Shown one piece after another: positions 46,901 through 56,787 of a stretch of DNA of 64,000 nt (the stretch's first letter is position 1; every line of letters begins with the position of its first letter). Source of the stretch: Scolanthus callimorphus (taxonomy: Eukaryota; Cnidaria; Anthozoa; Actiniaria; Edwardsiidae); NCBI GenBank assembly GCA_033964015.1, contig CM066919.1:21020146-21084145 (forward strand), read 5' to 3'. The notes beneath the pieces were generated by a model. It was not told where the DNA came from. It made no database searches and saw nothing but the letters and a program-made list of their open reading frames with translations. A program made the translations under genes and the position numbers.

Positions 46901-49900
46901 TTAGTCATTCGCCCGATTTTAATGCCTACAACAAGCGCCACGTGCACAGAGACACCAGCCATTAACAAAGAGGGAATGCACCCCCGGGGGGACTCCCTCT
47001 ATTAGAATGCTAGGGCTGAGCGTCATATTTTTTAGGGGTTCAAATCGGCGATCTGGTATTTTTTAGGGGTTCAAAAACAAAAAAAACGGTATAGTAAGAA
47101 AAATAGGTATTTTTTAGGGGGTTCTCACGCAAATAAGGTACGCTGAAGAAAACCTCGAGAGGATACATTTGATGTATATCAAAATAAACGGCCAGAATAA
47201 AATTTAATCTGTCAATATTGTTGGTATTTTTTAGGTTATTTTCCGACTGAGGGGTATTTTTTAGGGTGGAATTTTTTTCCGACCAGGTATTTTTTAGGGT
47301 CAAAATTCGAGTTTCCCAACGGTCACCCCTAGCATTTCAACCTTAGAGTGTCCCCCTGGGAATCCACTTAAAGACCCTCCAGCTCTCAGGAATTTCCAAA
47401 GAGAAATATAGTATCTGTATGGAAACTAAAATTTAAATTGCTTCCCACCCCACTGGAATTTCCAATTCCCTCCGTGGTGGGGGTCTGGATTTTTTTTTAA
47501 GAATTGTACAATATAGTAAATGTATGGGGCAACATTTAAAGAATACAAGAACATGTCTTACAAGGCCCCTTCAGGCCCCTCCTGATAAAAATCCTGGCTA
47601 TGCCCCCATGAGTTGTCAAGAGTTTTATACCTTACCTGCACACCCGACACTTGTGGCAGTGGTAGGGGTCAAGCTGGGGATCATTCACAAATATCTTGCA
47701 CATGCTGCAGAAATACCTGGCAAACTTATGTCCACAACTGCAGCAATGATCATAATCAGCCTACAACAGGATGTAGTAAGGAAATGTGTCATTCCAGAAT
47801 GTGCAGTCCCAGAAAAGCCTTTATCCTTGCCACAGAGGGAATGTACCCAATAGAAAGAGGGGATCAAAACCAATTAATGGAGCCCAAACCTCTGGAATTC
47901 TTGAATGGGCAATTCCACAAAATATATATATGTACCCCCACCATATGGGCAGCATTCGGAAACTGTGAATGGGAGTGGGGTTTTCAAGATTGGAATTCTG
48001 CTTGCATGATGTGGGTAGTTCTCTTGAACCTTGAGTGTTACACATCATTTCCTATAACTTTCATATTGGCTGGTTGGTTGAATTATCTATGAAAAATAAA
48101 ATACAAACCAGGTCATTTCTCACCTTTTGTTCATGATGGCAATTGGTACATTTCACTAGATCTGCTATTTTTGCAGTAGCTTGAGGATGGTTGAAAGTTT
48201 TGTGATCAATTAGTGCACATTGATTTGTTTCTAATGCTCCCCTCTTTGCTGATTGGTCAACACCAGAAGTGCTTTCTGATTGGCCAGGCAATGCTGTTTG
48301 TACTTCTGTCATACTGCTCTCTGATTGCTCTCTGATACTGTTTTCTGATTGGTTGGGCCAGGCTGTCCTTAATTCTGACTGGCTGTCCTGAAACCCTTCA
48401 CTTGTTGCAGTTTGCATACATGTGATTTCAGTTGTGTCAACTAGCTCAGCCTCCTCAAGAACACCGTCAGAAGTGTTTTCTGATTGGCTGGGCCAGGCTG
48501 TCCTTAATTCTGATTTGCTGTCCTGAAATTCTCCACTTGTTGCAGTCTGCATAGAAGTGGTTTCAGTTGTGTCAGCTTGTGCAGCCTCCTCAAGAACAAC
48601 AGAAGTGTTTTCTGATTGGCTGGGCCAAGCTGTCCTTAATTCTGATTGGCAGGCCTGAAATTCTCCACTTGTTGCATGCGATAGGTCAGTCTGCTTGGAT
48701 GTGGTTTCAGTTTTGTCATCTTGCTCAGCCTCCTCAAGAATGGCTTCATTGTGACATTTATGACAAGGGTAGAACTTGGAAGAATCACAGCATGGGAAAT
48801 GGAGCAGACAATTGGAGCGTCTGAAGTGAGGGCACTCCTTTCCCTGGAATTAATCATTTATAACAATAATATTAATAATATAAACATTTAAAGTGCTCGT
48901 CGCTTGACTCTGTCACACATCCGTAGAGACTGATAGTTTGGGAAGTTATTGCTGAAGTTTTGACTTAATTTATTTTATTTACTATTTTTTTGTGATTATA
49001 TATTTTACCAGAAACTTATAAGTGAGTTGAAACGTGTAACAGTCAAACATCTTTTTGATAACAAGCGTGACCACATTCAAACATGTCAAGGCAGTAATGT
49101 ACCTGATGTCAAGGTACAAATCTTGACTATTTTATTTGGAGACTGTTTCAACAATCGAAATCGCGAGAGCCAATCAGAAGTGTCCTAAATGCAAACGCAA
49201 TTAATGCTTAAGGTCAGCATGCGTGCACGCTTTCAAACCAACGAAAAACTGCTCGAATGCGTGCGCGATTAGCAACAAAATGTGCTTATTTTAGCAGAAT
49301 CTTTAATTTTGTCATGTTAAAAAACAAATTGAGTGAGGTTTGGTGTTGTCGGACTCATATTTACCACTTTTTTCGATTTCCCCCACCAAATACATGGATT
49401 TGTAAAACACAATGAAACACCGCTTTTGATTGGCTTTTGATCCATTGTTTCCTAAATGTGGTCAAGATTTGTACCTACCATTTGAATGTGGTCACGCTTG
49501 GTACGCTGATACAGGTTTCAACTCACTTATATGTTTCTGATTTTACCTAGTTACCACCATTTAGCATGAATATTCTTAAGTAACAGGCACCTTTAGACTA
49601 CATATCTACGTTTTTTAGTGCCCTTTGTGGTTATAACATAAGCCTCCTTACGTATATTATAATAATAATAATAATGAAGTATAATAATACTCATTGTATG
49701 ATACCAGAATTTCCTTATTATTTCCTATGTTTATCACTGTGTTTATCACATTTACGTTTACGTTTACGTTTAATACTATACTTCACAAAGGCATGACGTG
49801 AAGGTCACATTCGTTGCCCTTAGCTTCATCAGTATAATACTATTTTTAATAGTTTCAGTTACGGTCCAGCAGTTTGAAGTTTAATATTGAATTTAATAAC

Positions 49901-50480
49901 ATGGATGGATGGCGGAACAGATTTTCAAGTGGAGGGGCTTACAACGTATGACAAAAGGAGGGCTGAGAAATCTGCTTAAAAGTGGGGCCCCCTCGGCCCC
50001 GCCGTCCGTGAATAATCTATTGTTCCTGGATGTCTAACTTACATTTAACTTTCTCCGTATATTTAACGCAATATTCTGCACAAAACAGTGCCTGTGGAAG
50101 CCCGTGGTTCGACACTCACCTTTGGGGCGCTGAATGCTCTCTCCATCCCGGTACCGTTAACCAAAGAGCTCGGCACTTCGAAATAACTGTCATCTTCATC
50201 GCTAAACCAGCTCTCATCATCATCCGTCTGCAGTAGCAAATAATACATGTATAGATTTTCCAATGCATCAGTTCAATCTTTATAACAGATCGTAAATCGT
50301 AAGAGAGATCATTCGAGACGCTTTCACTTATGGCCCAACACAACTTTTAGCTACAACTTCAAACATGTTGCCTGTTATCAGGGCAATGACAACAAAAATT
50401 AAAACATCAGCGCCTTTGAACTTACTTACATGGCTAAAAAACGGAAGCCTAGAAGCTATGGCTGCTGAACAGGAAAACAT
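43942..50480 (-). CDS. CHY-zinc-finger and RING-finger E3 ubiquitin ligase, RCHY1 (Pirh2)-like, 7 exons
   Basis: Exons, transcript order: 50480-50430, 50227-50120, 48843-48124, 47760-47636, 46866-46746, 44968-44883, 44065-43942; all phases join to 444 residues. The first exon (MFSCSAAIAS...) is inferred from an open phase-0 join and a GTAAGTAAG donor. An acidic segment (TDDDESWFSDEDD) precedes the CHY zinc finger, which begins ECPHFRRSNCLLHFPCC...CHKCH. It is then split by about 195 residues holding three near-identical units of about 45 residues, and resumes at CTNCHHEQK...CCSCGHKFARYFCSMCK. A CTCHY block follows (YHCHKCRVCR, HCDVCNMC...HKCIE), then a RING (LCGVC...PCSHKCHSEC...CPIC) and a short tail. 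RCHY1-type ligases ubiquitinate p53 and other targets; activity here is inferred from the metal ligands. The insertion is the main oddity. Confidence 0.9.
45077..45440 (-). mobile_element. MITE with GTTTTTCGTTTTC termini, copy B
   Basis: The outer words TGAAATTTTTATGGATTAAT and the inner TTTTCTTTTCTACCCTG are inverted at the right end (CAGGGTAGAAAAGAAAACGA). The core (GGGTGAAAAACAATGGAAAG) matches copy A at 38155-38505 in the opposite orientation. It lies in an intron of the CHY-RING gene. Confidence 0.7.
45553..45882. mobile_element. 330-bp MITE with 9-bp target duplication (Mutator-like)
   Basis: Termini TAGCCTGCGAA / TTCGCAGGCTA are inverted, followed by long inverted arms (GAGGCGTCTGCGCGCCCAAG; AATGTTTGGCTTGAGCGCGC on the right). 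It is flanked by ACAGATACC at 45544-45552 and again at 45883-45891, a perfect 9-bp direct repeat. Nine-bp duplications are typical of Mutator-like elements. Intronic in the CHY-RING gene. Confidence 0.88.
46981..47360. mobile_element. Element with repeated GGTATTTTTTAGGG
   Basis: CCCCCGGGGGGACTCCCTCT at the left is imperfectly inverted at the right (GAGTGTCCCCCTGGG), as is GCTAGGG/CCCTAGC. Inside, GGTATTTTTTAGGG or a close variant occurs about six times in one orientation. Intronic in the CHY-RING gene. A decayed copy is at 10676-10837. Confidence 0.75.
48325..48740 (-). repeat. In-frame tandem repeat, three units of about 135 bp, inside the CHY-RING exon
   Basis: On the coding (minus) strand each unit encodes VLEEAxxxDTTETTSMQTAT followed by SGEFQDSxSELRTAWPSQSE and NTS. 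Units two and three are 45 codons apart; the first is two codons longer. A partial fourth unit (QTALPGQSESTSGV) follows. Nucleotide identity between units is high, so the expansion is recent compared with the zinc finger around it. Confidence 0.9.
49009..49539. mobile_element. 531-bp element, CAGAAAC termini, 7-bp target duplication, copy 1
   Basis: CAGAAACTTATAAGTGAGTT and the right end AACTCACTTATATGTTTCTG are inverted. A direct repeat ATTTTAC flanks it (49002-49008 and 49540-49546). Internal arms (CCACATTCAAA / TTTGAATGTGG; GTACAAATCTTGAC) are mirrored. It lies in an intron of the CHY-RING gene. Copy 2 is at 56788-57305. Confidence 0.88.
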
Positions 50481-50933
50481 TTTCTTCAAAGTTCAGTTTT
50501 CTAGAGGTGAAACCACACTTCTCCGCTCAGATCGCTACCTGAGCACTGGAAAAGTAGTTTCCCCGAAATGACTAATTGAATGGTGATTACGTCACCAAGT
50601 TCGATTTCGGGGAATCCCCTTTAAAGATCAGATAATGTGTATTTCTCTGGAAAAAAAATAATTTATAGTAATATATAGCCTATATGAGATCCAGCTATTT
50701 GCTTTAAAGTAAAAACTTTTAGCTCTTCGACAAAATTCATGATATACTTAATTACAGATCAAAGCTTCTATCATGTTACAATCATTTTTTTTTCACTACG
50801 ACGAAAGTGAAAGCAAGGCCGGGGGAAATTTCCCTGTCCAGTAGGGGGCGCGTGAGGCATTCGCAATTGCAATAAAAAAGCACATATTCCTTTACTTAAC
50901 AAACCAAAAATTTCAAAATTACTTATTTAGCGA
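50481..50933. other. Region between CHY-RING first exon and the palindrome
   Basis: It should contain the CHY-RING promoter (minus strand). No TATA box or other clear element was recognised. TTGATTTCGGGGAA-type words near 50550-50625 form a weak inverted pair (TTTCCCCGAAAT / ATTTCGGGGAA). Confidence 0.4.
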
Positions 50934-50938
50934 ATATT

Positions 50939-52508
50939 TTACGGTGGCTCTGAAGGGCCATACCACTTTTTCTTAAATTTCTACTTTGTTTTTGCAAAGT
51001 TTGTCTTTTTTTTTTCAAACTTTTACTTTGTTTTTTCAAGGTGTAACTTTTTCCGGAACGTCAACTTTTTTTCAAGGTGTATCTTTTTTTTTTGAAGGTA
51101 GACTTTTTCAAGGTGTAACTATTTTTTTCAAGGTGCAACTTTTTTGAAGGTAGACTTTTTTTCAAGGTGTAACTTTTTTTTTTGAAGGTAGACTTTTTTT
51201 CAAGGTGTAACTTTTTTTTTTGAAGGTAGACTTTTTTTCAAGGTGTAACTTTTTTTCAAGGTGGACTTTTTTTCAAGGTGTAACTTTTTTTTGAAGGGTA
51301 GACTTTTTTTTCAAGGTGTAACTTTTTTTTGAAGGGTAGACTTTTTTTGAAGGTGTAACATTTTTTTGAAGGGTAGACTTTTTTCAAGGGTGAGACTTTT
51401 TTTCAAGGTGTAACTTTTTTTCAAGGGTAGACTTTTTTTCAAGGTGTAACTTTTTTTGGAAGGTAGACTTTTTTTCAAATGAAACGTGATCGCGGGCTCA
51501 TGAATGGCTGCACGTGCTTTCCAGTGAACATGGCCGCCATGGACAGTTTGACAGAGGTAAGAACAAAGGTTCGACTGTTCTATATACTTATTCAATCAGT
51601 CAATCCTACAACTGTGCTTGATACATGAGAAACAAAGCTTGAATTTTGACTAAATTTTACATCGTTTCCTTGTAGTTTTCAAAATGTTTATACCAACAGA
51701 CAAAAAGTCCCAGGCACTAAATTACCGCGAGGGCCTGGGAGAAAGAGGAAAAAAGAAAGACGAGGGAAATGACATCGACAAACAAGCAGCATTAGCTTTT
51801 CTTGTTTGATCTCGGGTTAAAATATCACTTCTCTACTTTTGTTGTAGGATTGACTGATTGAATAAGTATATAGAACAGTCGAACCTTTGTTCTTACCTCT
51901 GTCAAACTGTCCATGGCGGCCATGTTCACTGGAAAGCACGTGCAGCCATTCATGAGCCCGCGATCACGTTTCACTCGAAAAAAGTCTACCTTCCAAAAAA
52001 AGTTACACCTTGAAAAAAAGTCTACCCTTGAAAAAAAAGTTACAACTTGAAAAAAAGTCTACCCTTGAAAAAAGTTACACCTTGAAAAAAAGTCTCACCC
52101 TTGAAAAAAGTCTACCCTTCAAAAAAATGTTACACCTTCAAAAAAAGTCTACCCTTCAAAAAAAAGTTACACCTTGAAAAAAAAGTCTACCCTTCAAAAA
52201 AAAGTTACACCTTGAAAAAAGTCCACCTTGAAAAAAAGTTACACCTTGAAAAAAAGTCTACCTTCAAAAAAAAAGTTACACCTTGAAAAAAAGTCTACCT
52301 TCAAAAAAAGTTGCACCTTGAAAAAAATAGTTACACCTTGAAAAAGTCTACCTTCAAAAAAAAAAGATACACCTTGAAAAAAAGTTGACGTTCCGGAAAA
52401 AGTTACACCTTGAAAAAACAAAGTAGAAGTTTGAAAAAAAAGACAAACTTTGCAAAAACAAAGTAGAAATTTAAGAAAAAGTGGTATGGCCCTTCAGAGC
52501 CACCGTAA
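50939..52508. mobile_element. 1.57-kb near-perfect inverted repeat with tandem-repeat arms (Foldback-type element)
   Basis: The left arm (50939-51612) and right arm (51842-52508) are inverted copies separated by a 229-bp unique spacer. Ends are TTACGGTGGCTC and GAGCCACCGTAA, flanked by a possible 5-bp duplication ATATT (50934-50938; 52509-52513). About 450 bp of each arm is a tandem array of a unit of about 37 bp: AAGGTGTAACTTTTTTTT alternating with GAAGGTAGACTTTTTTTC. The inner 140 bp of each arm is unique sequence containing ATGGCCGCCATGG. Arms made of short direct repeats are a hallmark of Foldback/Galileo-like elements. The lysine-rich open frames here are artefacts. Confidence 0.85.
51530..51809 (+). 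CDS. Possible small spliced gene across the palindrome centre
   Basis: In the left arm, AACATGGCCGCCATGG gives a YY1-like word with a Kozak start; the frame runs nine codons to a donor (GAG|GTAAGA at 51557). In the unique spacer a good acceptor (TTTCCTTGTAG, ending about 51675) is followed by ATG at 51684 and 41 charged codons ending in TGA at 51807-51809 (MFIPTDKKSQ...). Joining at that acceptor does not continue the first frame. A weaker acceptor just before GCACTAAATTACC would, giving about 40 residues in total. I do not recognise the protein. It may be a host gene fragment caught between the arms, or non-coding. Confidence 0.3.
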
Positions 52509-52627
52509 ATATTCTTCATTTTGTATGTTTTTCTCGTACTTTTCTTGCAAGTAATCTGATAATCTCGTGTGACTGCGTTATCGCAGCTGCCGCACGCATG
52601 TGCTGTAAACAATTCTTGGAACTTTTA

Positions 52628-52740
52628 GGGACTCTCCCTTTTTTCGGGAATTCCCCGGTCGTGGCTGGTATAAAACGCAGTGCCCACGCTTCTTCGTAAT
52701 TCACTAGTATCGAAGGCTAACCTGAAGAAAGCTCGAAAAG
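52628..52740 (+). promoter_or_regulatory. Compact promoter: two kappa-B-like sites, TATA box, first non-coding exon
   Basis: GGGACTCTCC (52628-52637) and GGGAATTCCC (52646-52655) both fit the NF-kappa-B consensus GGGRNNYYCC and start 18 bp apart. TATAAAA follows at 52669-52675. Transcription should start near 52700. The sequence then reaches a strong donor, AAAAG|GTGAGTTT at 52741; an acceptor ending at 53058 (ATACCGTAG) would lead to the ATG at 53089. Confidence 0.7.
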
Positions 52741-53088
52741 GTGAGTTTATGCCACATATAGTACTTTTTGAGGGCAGAAATCTCCCTTCTTTTGTGTACA
52801 GCGAGATCTTCGTCCTGAAAACGCATAGAAAACGTTTTTTCTATAGTAATAGATAATTGTGCGCGATTTCTGAGAATAAACTGCAGTGCGATATTCTTGT
52901 AGACAATTTACAACGCGCGGGGCCGACTGCCGAGAAATAGGCTTTGTCTTTTATCGCGCAGGAATTCGCGCAGGTCCCTCCGCGCGTGGAACGATACAAA
53001 GTTAGTAGGAAGACACAGAGAGTAAACTGACCCAAATGCATGTTTTTATATACCGTAGATAGACTGAATTAGACGTACGTCTTCTAAC

Positions 53089-56000
53089 ATGGGAGGCGTC
53101 CTAACTACAATCTACGAGTGGGCCTTATTTGGTTATGAGTCAGCCGTGGCTTGCATGAAATTCATCTGGCAGACGACGGCTGATTTCATAAAAGAGCTGA
53201 TGGAGTTTGCCAAGGAAACATTCTCGAAGGCGAATTTTTATTGCTCGTACAAGAGTCAAGGAAGTTCCACAACTCGGGAGACGACTGATGACACAAAGAC
53301 AGGGAAACAAAGAACCCACTATGAGGTATGGTTTTCTGTGGTTCCCCCTTCTTATATAACATTATATATAATAGGGACAGACCATCAGAAAAACCCGGAG
53401 GGGGTATGGTTTCCTGTGGTTCCCCCTTCTTATATAACATTATATATAATAGGGATGGACCATCAGAAAAACCCGGAGGGGGGGGGGGGGAGAGATGAAA
53501 TTCCTAAATGAATTCCTGCAAGGAAAGATAGCCCCCCCCCCAAAAAAAAAAAAAATCCTGCAGGGGGTCTTTGCCCCAAAAAATATACTGCAACTGTTGT
53601 GTGGCGTGGAATGTGCTGAAAAAATCCTACAAAGCTTGGACCTCAGAAAAAAACTTCACTCAATTATCTTGAAAAAGTCCATATGAAACAATCTCCAACC
53701 AAAAATTGTCGTTTTTCAACACCTCACGGCCAAAACCATATTTGGAATCATTTACCTTATAAGGAAGTGACAGGAGATCCTCTTTTGATAAGAATTTCGG
53801 CAAATTAGCAAGAAAACTGAAATTTTGAATGAAAACTTGCAGGAATCACAGAGACTCGAGTTCTCGATCAATTTGGCTTGGTAACCACGCTAAAATAGCC
53901 ACAGTTAGCCCAAGCGACTCGACCCAGTCCTCCCAAATGCATTCGGCAAAGACAATAAGAAATGATATGTGCCCCCCGCCCCCCTCCGGGTTTTTCTAAT
54001 GGTCCGACCTTTATTTTTATTTGCCATCGTATACACACGTATACATACATTGTATTGATGTAGTCCAAACAAATACTTATACTTCTAATGTTCAAATTTG
54101 TATACGATTCCAAATAAAAATGTCTGTCTGTCTACATTCTTTCTGATAAGTCCCAGACTTCAAAGTGTGCTCCGCAGGCACTTTCGGTTTCAGACAAGGG
54201 CCATGCTTTGAAAAGGAAGTGCGCGCGCTTATAGTTGGAATCGTCAATAGACACCATCCGGAGGTTCTCTTGAAGGAATTAAGAATGCAGGAGGCGCCGG
54301 CAAGCTATACCCAAGCGTCCCGGATAAATGCGATTAATTATGAAGTTAATGCATCCTTTTCTTCCTAACTTTTAGACCCGCCAAGACAATTTCGATTTGC
54401 AGTTTGGTTTCAATGACGACGGTCTTCGAAAACGAAACCCTCCTCAAGGTAATACTACCTTTTGCGCTCAACCCTGAAGCTTGACGATTTTTTCGCGTAG
54501 GTTTACGTTTCAAACGTAGATTCTTCTACTCCTTTGCATATGGCTAAATCTGATGGAGTAAAGCTGCGTACACATTTCATGGTGCCCGCGGCACGGTGCC
54601 CGAGCACGGGCACTAAAGCATGTGAACAAAGCCGAAGCCGAATGTGAGTGCCGAAGCCAAAATTCAGGGAGCAGCACTGGTGCCCGGGTACCAAGTGTGT
54701 ACGCAGCCTAAGATGGAGGCTCCTATTAACATATGCGCATCCTAATATACTATTTGTGGCGAAAAGCGTCCAAAAGTTAGCACAGCATGTAATATTTGCC
54801 AGTAACTATTGGATTTGCCCGAGATTTTGCTTTTAATATTATATTTTATCACACGTGACAGATTTCTCTGATGTAAGAGAACAAACCATTGAGCAGATCG
54901 AGATGTGTGAGCGGACCATTTCGGAGCTAAAGAACATCATGCTTCAAGACAGGGAACACGAAAATCATGAACAAACAGGTTAGTAACCGGTTATCAGTAA
55001 CGACATAGGGCAGCAAAAGCAAAGGATGACCAAGGCTTGTCCCTCCAAACAGAAAAAATATTGCTACGGCCTTGGATACAAACCATGACAATGAGAAAGA
55101 GCTGGTTGCAAATAATGTAGTAGAATTTGATCAAACGACGGATGGTCTGGATCTGCTTGCTACCGTATGCGCACGCACGATCAATTCTTGTTTCTATTAG
55201 TTTGTATAACCATGATCCAAGCATGTCCCAGTATCATTCGACAGTGAAACAATAGAAACAATTCAATGGACGATTCCAGCTATAAGAGCGCGCGCTCTTC
55301 TTTTTTCAGAATACCCAAGCCGCGACCCACAACTACCCACATGCAGCGTGCGCGCTTTTTAATCGTTTGTTCGACAAATGTCCCACATCTACCCACATGC
55401 AGCGCGCGCTTGCGTTATAGCTGGAATCGTCCATTCCCATTGCTTCACGGTCGACTGATGCGACCTTATGGAAGCTAACTGATATAGTGAACTTGAAAGC
55501 ATTAAAAAAACGCGATATAAGGCAAAGTTAGTGCTGGTTTACAGACGAACGCAAGCACAAGCGCAGGACGCAAGCGCAAGGCAAGTAGCGCAAGCCTTAA
55601 ATCAACACTATTAGCTTCTTGCTTGCACTTGCGCTTGCTTGATTTATACTAGACGCAAGCACAAGCACAAGGGAACACAATGTCTCGATTTTCTTTGTGC
55701 TTGCTCTGCGTTTGCGTTAGTGTAAACCACATAAGGGATTTGTATGAGTTTGATATCCTTGCGTTTGCGCTTGCGTTCGTGTGTAAACCAAGGCGACGTT
55801 AGAGCGGATTTCACATGACTGTCGTGAAAGCAATTGCAATTGAGCAATCACTAGCCAATCAGAAACAAGAGTAATTACAACTTACTGCTGAATGGTTTCC
55901 AGCCCAGCCAATCAGGAGCCGAACCAATTCCTTGCTTGTAATTAGTTCGCAATTTGATTGGTTGATAGAAATAAGCAGCCAATGAGAAAGCAAACCACCG

Positions 56001-56204
56001 AATCCCAAACCCAAAGCAACGTTTTCAAAATACGCAGCGTGGCGGAGAGATCATTTGATTCTTGTTTTTGTTTGCCTGCATATTTATGTCTGTTTTATTT
56101 TTCCAGCTGAAAAGCTACAGGACTTCATGAGCGATCCCAACACCCAAAAACTCCAGCAGGCTTTGAATGACCTTCCACGCGGAAACGCAAACCTTGTTAT
56201 GTAA
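53089..56204 (+). CDS. Unrecognised 174-residue protein, possible N-myristoylated inducible factor (4 exons)
   Basis: Exons: 53089-53325, 54376-54448, 54862-54978, 56107-56204; phases 0, 1, 1 join to 174 residues and TAA. I do not recognise a family. The N terminus MGGVLTT fits the N-myristoylation pattern (Gly2, Thr6) and is followed by an amphipathic, Trp/Phe-rich region to about residue 48 (YEWALFGYESAVACMKFIWQ...). Residues about 55-105 are polar, with a KR/RKR basic patch, and about 106-140 predict a helix or coiled coil (REQTIEQIEMCERTISELK). No signal peptide or clear membrane span was seen. AATAAA at 56269-56274 is a likely poly(A) signal. The promoter carries two kappa-B-like sites and a TATA box, suggesting induction by stress or infection. 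A 78-bp tandem duplication starts exactly at the first donor. Confidence 0.8.
53326..53481. repeat. 78-bp tandem duplication beginning at the exon 1 donor
   Basis: GTATGGTTTTCTGTGGTTCC...ATATATAATAGGGACAGACC...AAAAACCCGGAG at 53326-53403 is repeated almost identically at 53404-53481. The second copy therefore also starts with GTATGG. Related words appear inverted near 53975-54010. Confidence 0.85.
54559..54711. mobile_element. 153-bp MITE with GCTGCGTACAC termini, 7-8-bp target duplication
   Basis: TAAAGCTGCGTACAC and GTGTACGCAGCCTAA are inverted ends. GATGGAG flanks both sides (54552-54558; 54712-54718), one mismatch if extended to 8 bp. This would fit a hAT-type element. The interior is GGTGCCCG/CGGGCAC-rich. 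It lies in intron 2 of the 174-residue gene. Confidence 0.75.
55265..55436. mobile_element. MITE with TGGACGATTCCAGCTATAA termini
   Basis: AATGGACGATTCCAGCTATA is perfectly inverted at the right end (TATAGCTGGAATCGTCCATT). GCGCGCGC words lie just inside each arm, and ACCCACATGCAGCGCGCG-type words occur twice. A half copy is at about 54218-54250. Intronic in the 174-residue gene. Confidence 0.75.
55530..55798. mobile_element. MITE with GGTTTACA termini and CAAGCGCAAG repeats
   Basis: CTGGTTTACAGACGAACGCA is mirrored by TGCGTTCGTGTGTAAACCA. The interior is dominated by GCAAGCGCAAGC / GCTTGCGCTTGC words in both orientations. Intronic in the 174-residue gene. Confidence 0.75.
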
Positions 56205-56344
56205 TCAGTACCACCCTTGGCCGAACCCAAGACAAAAGACCATGGGAATAGTCTTTAAACGCATGGGAATAAAATAGTTTGCAGCGCGGCGACTGGCAAG
56301 CAATCTCCTCCCAAGCAACTTTCCATTAACTTTGTGCGAAAATT

Positions 56345-56522
56345 TGGGAAGAAACCCATTCATGGGAAAAGCTGAATTTCACCTGGCACGAGAATGGAAA
56401 GTGTTCGGCATCCTTGTCAGTGTCGTGTGTTTGTCAATGGGAAAAGCCGAACACTTCCCAGTCTTGTGTCATGGGAATTCAGGTTTTCCCAAGAATGGGT
56501 TTCTGCAGAAATTTCCTGTGAT
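56345..56522. mobile_element. Foldback repeat, CATGGGAAAAGCTGA family, copy 2
   Basis: GAAACCCATTCATGGGAAAA is mirrored by TTTTCCCAAGAATGGGTTTC, and GGAAAGTGTTCGGC by GCCGAACACTTCCC inside. Same family as 8770-8900. It lies just downstream of the 174-residue gene's poly(A) signal. Confidence 0.75.
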
Positions 56523-56787
56523 GGATACCGTTATTTACTCGAATAAGCGCGCGGTTATTCGGGGTTATGACTGTGTATATTTTGGCATTTAATCTATATA
56601 AGTCTATTTTAGTTTTATCGTTCTTGACCAACCAAGCTACTAACTCGCATTAGTTTACAGTTGACGCGGTTTCCATTGTTATTCGTAGGGAATTAATTAA
56701 CTCGGATAATGAATCTCAACAAACTAAAAGTCGGGGAGGGATTTGAATTCTCCAGGGAAAGGTTGGGGTTGATCAATAGAATTGAAT

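Noticed and set aside
51311..52286. Lysine/serine-repeat proteins (KKSYTLKKSLPSKK type) on both strands
   Set aside because: They are translations of the tandem repeat in the palindrome arms, mirrored in both arms; no start context or splice logic.
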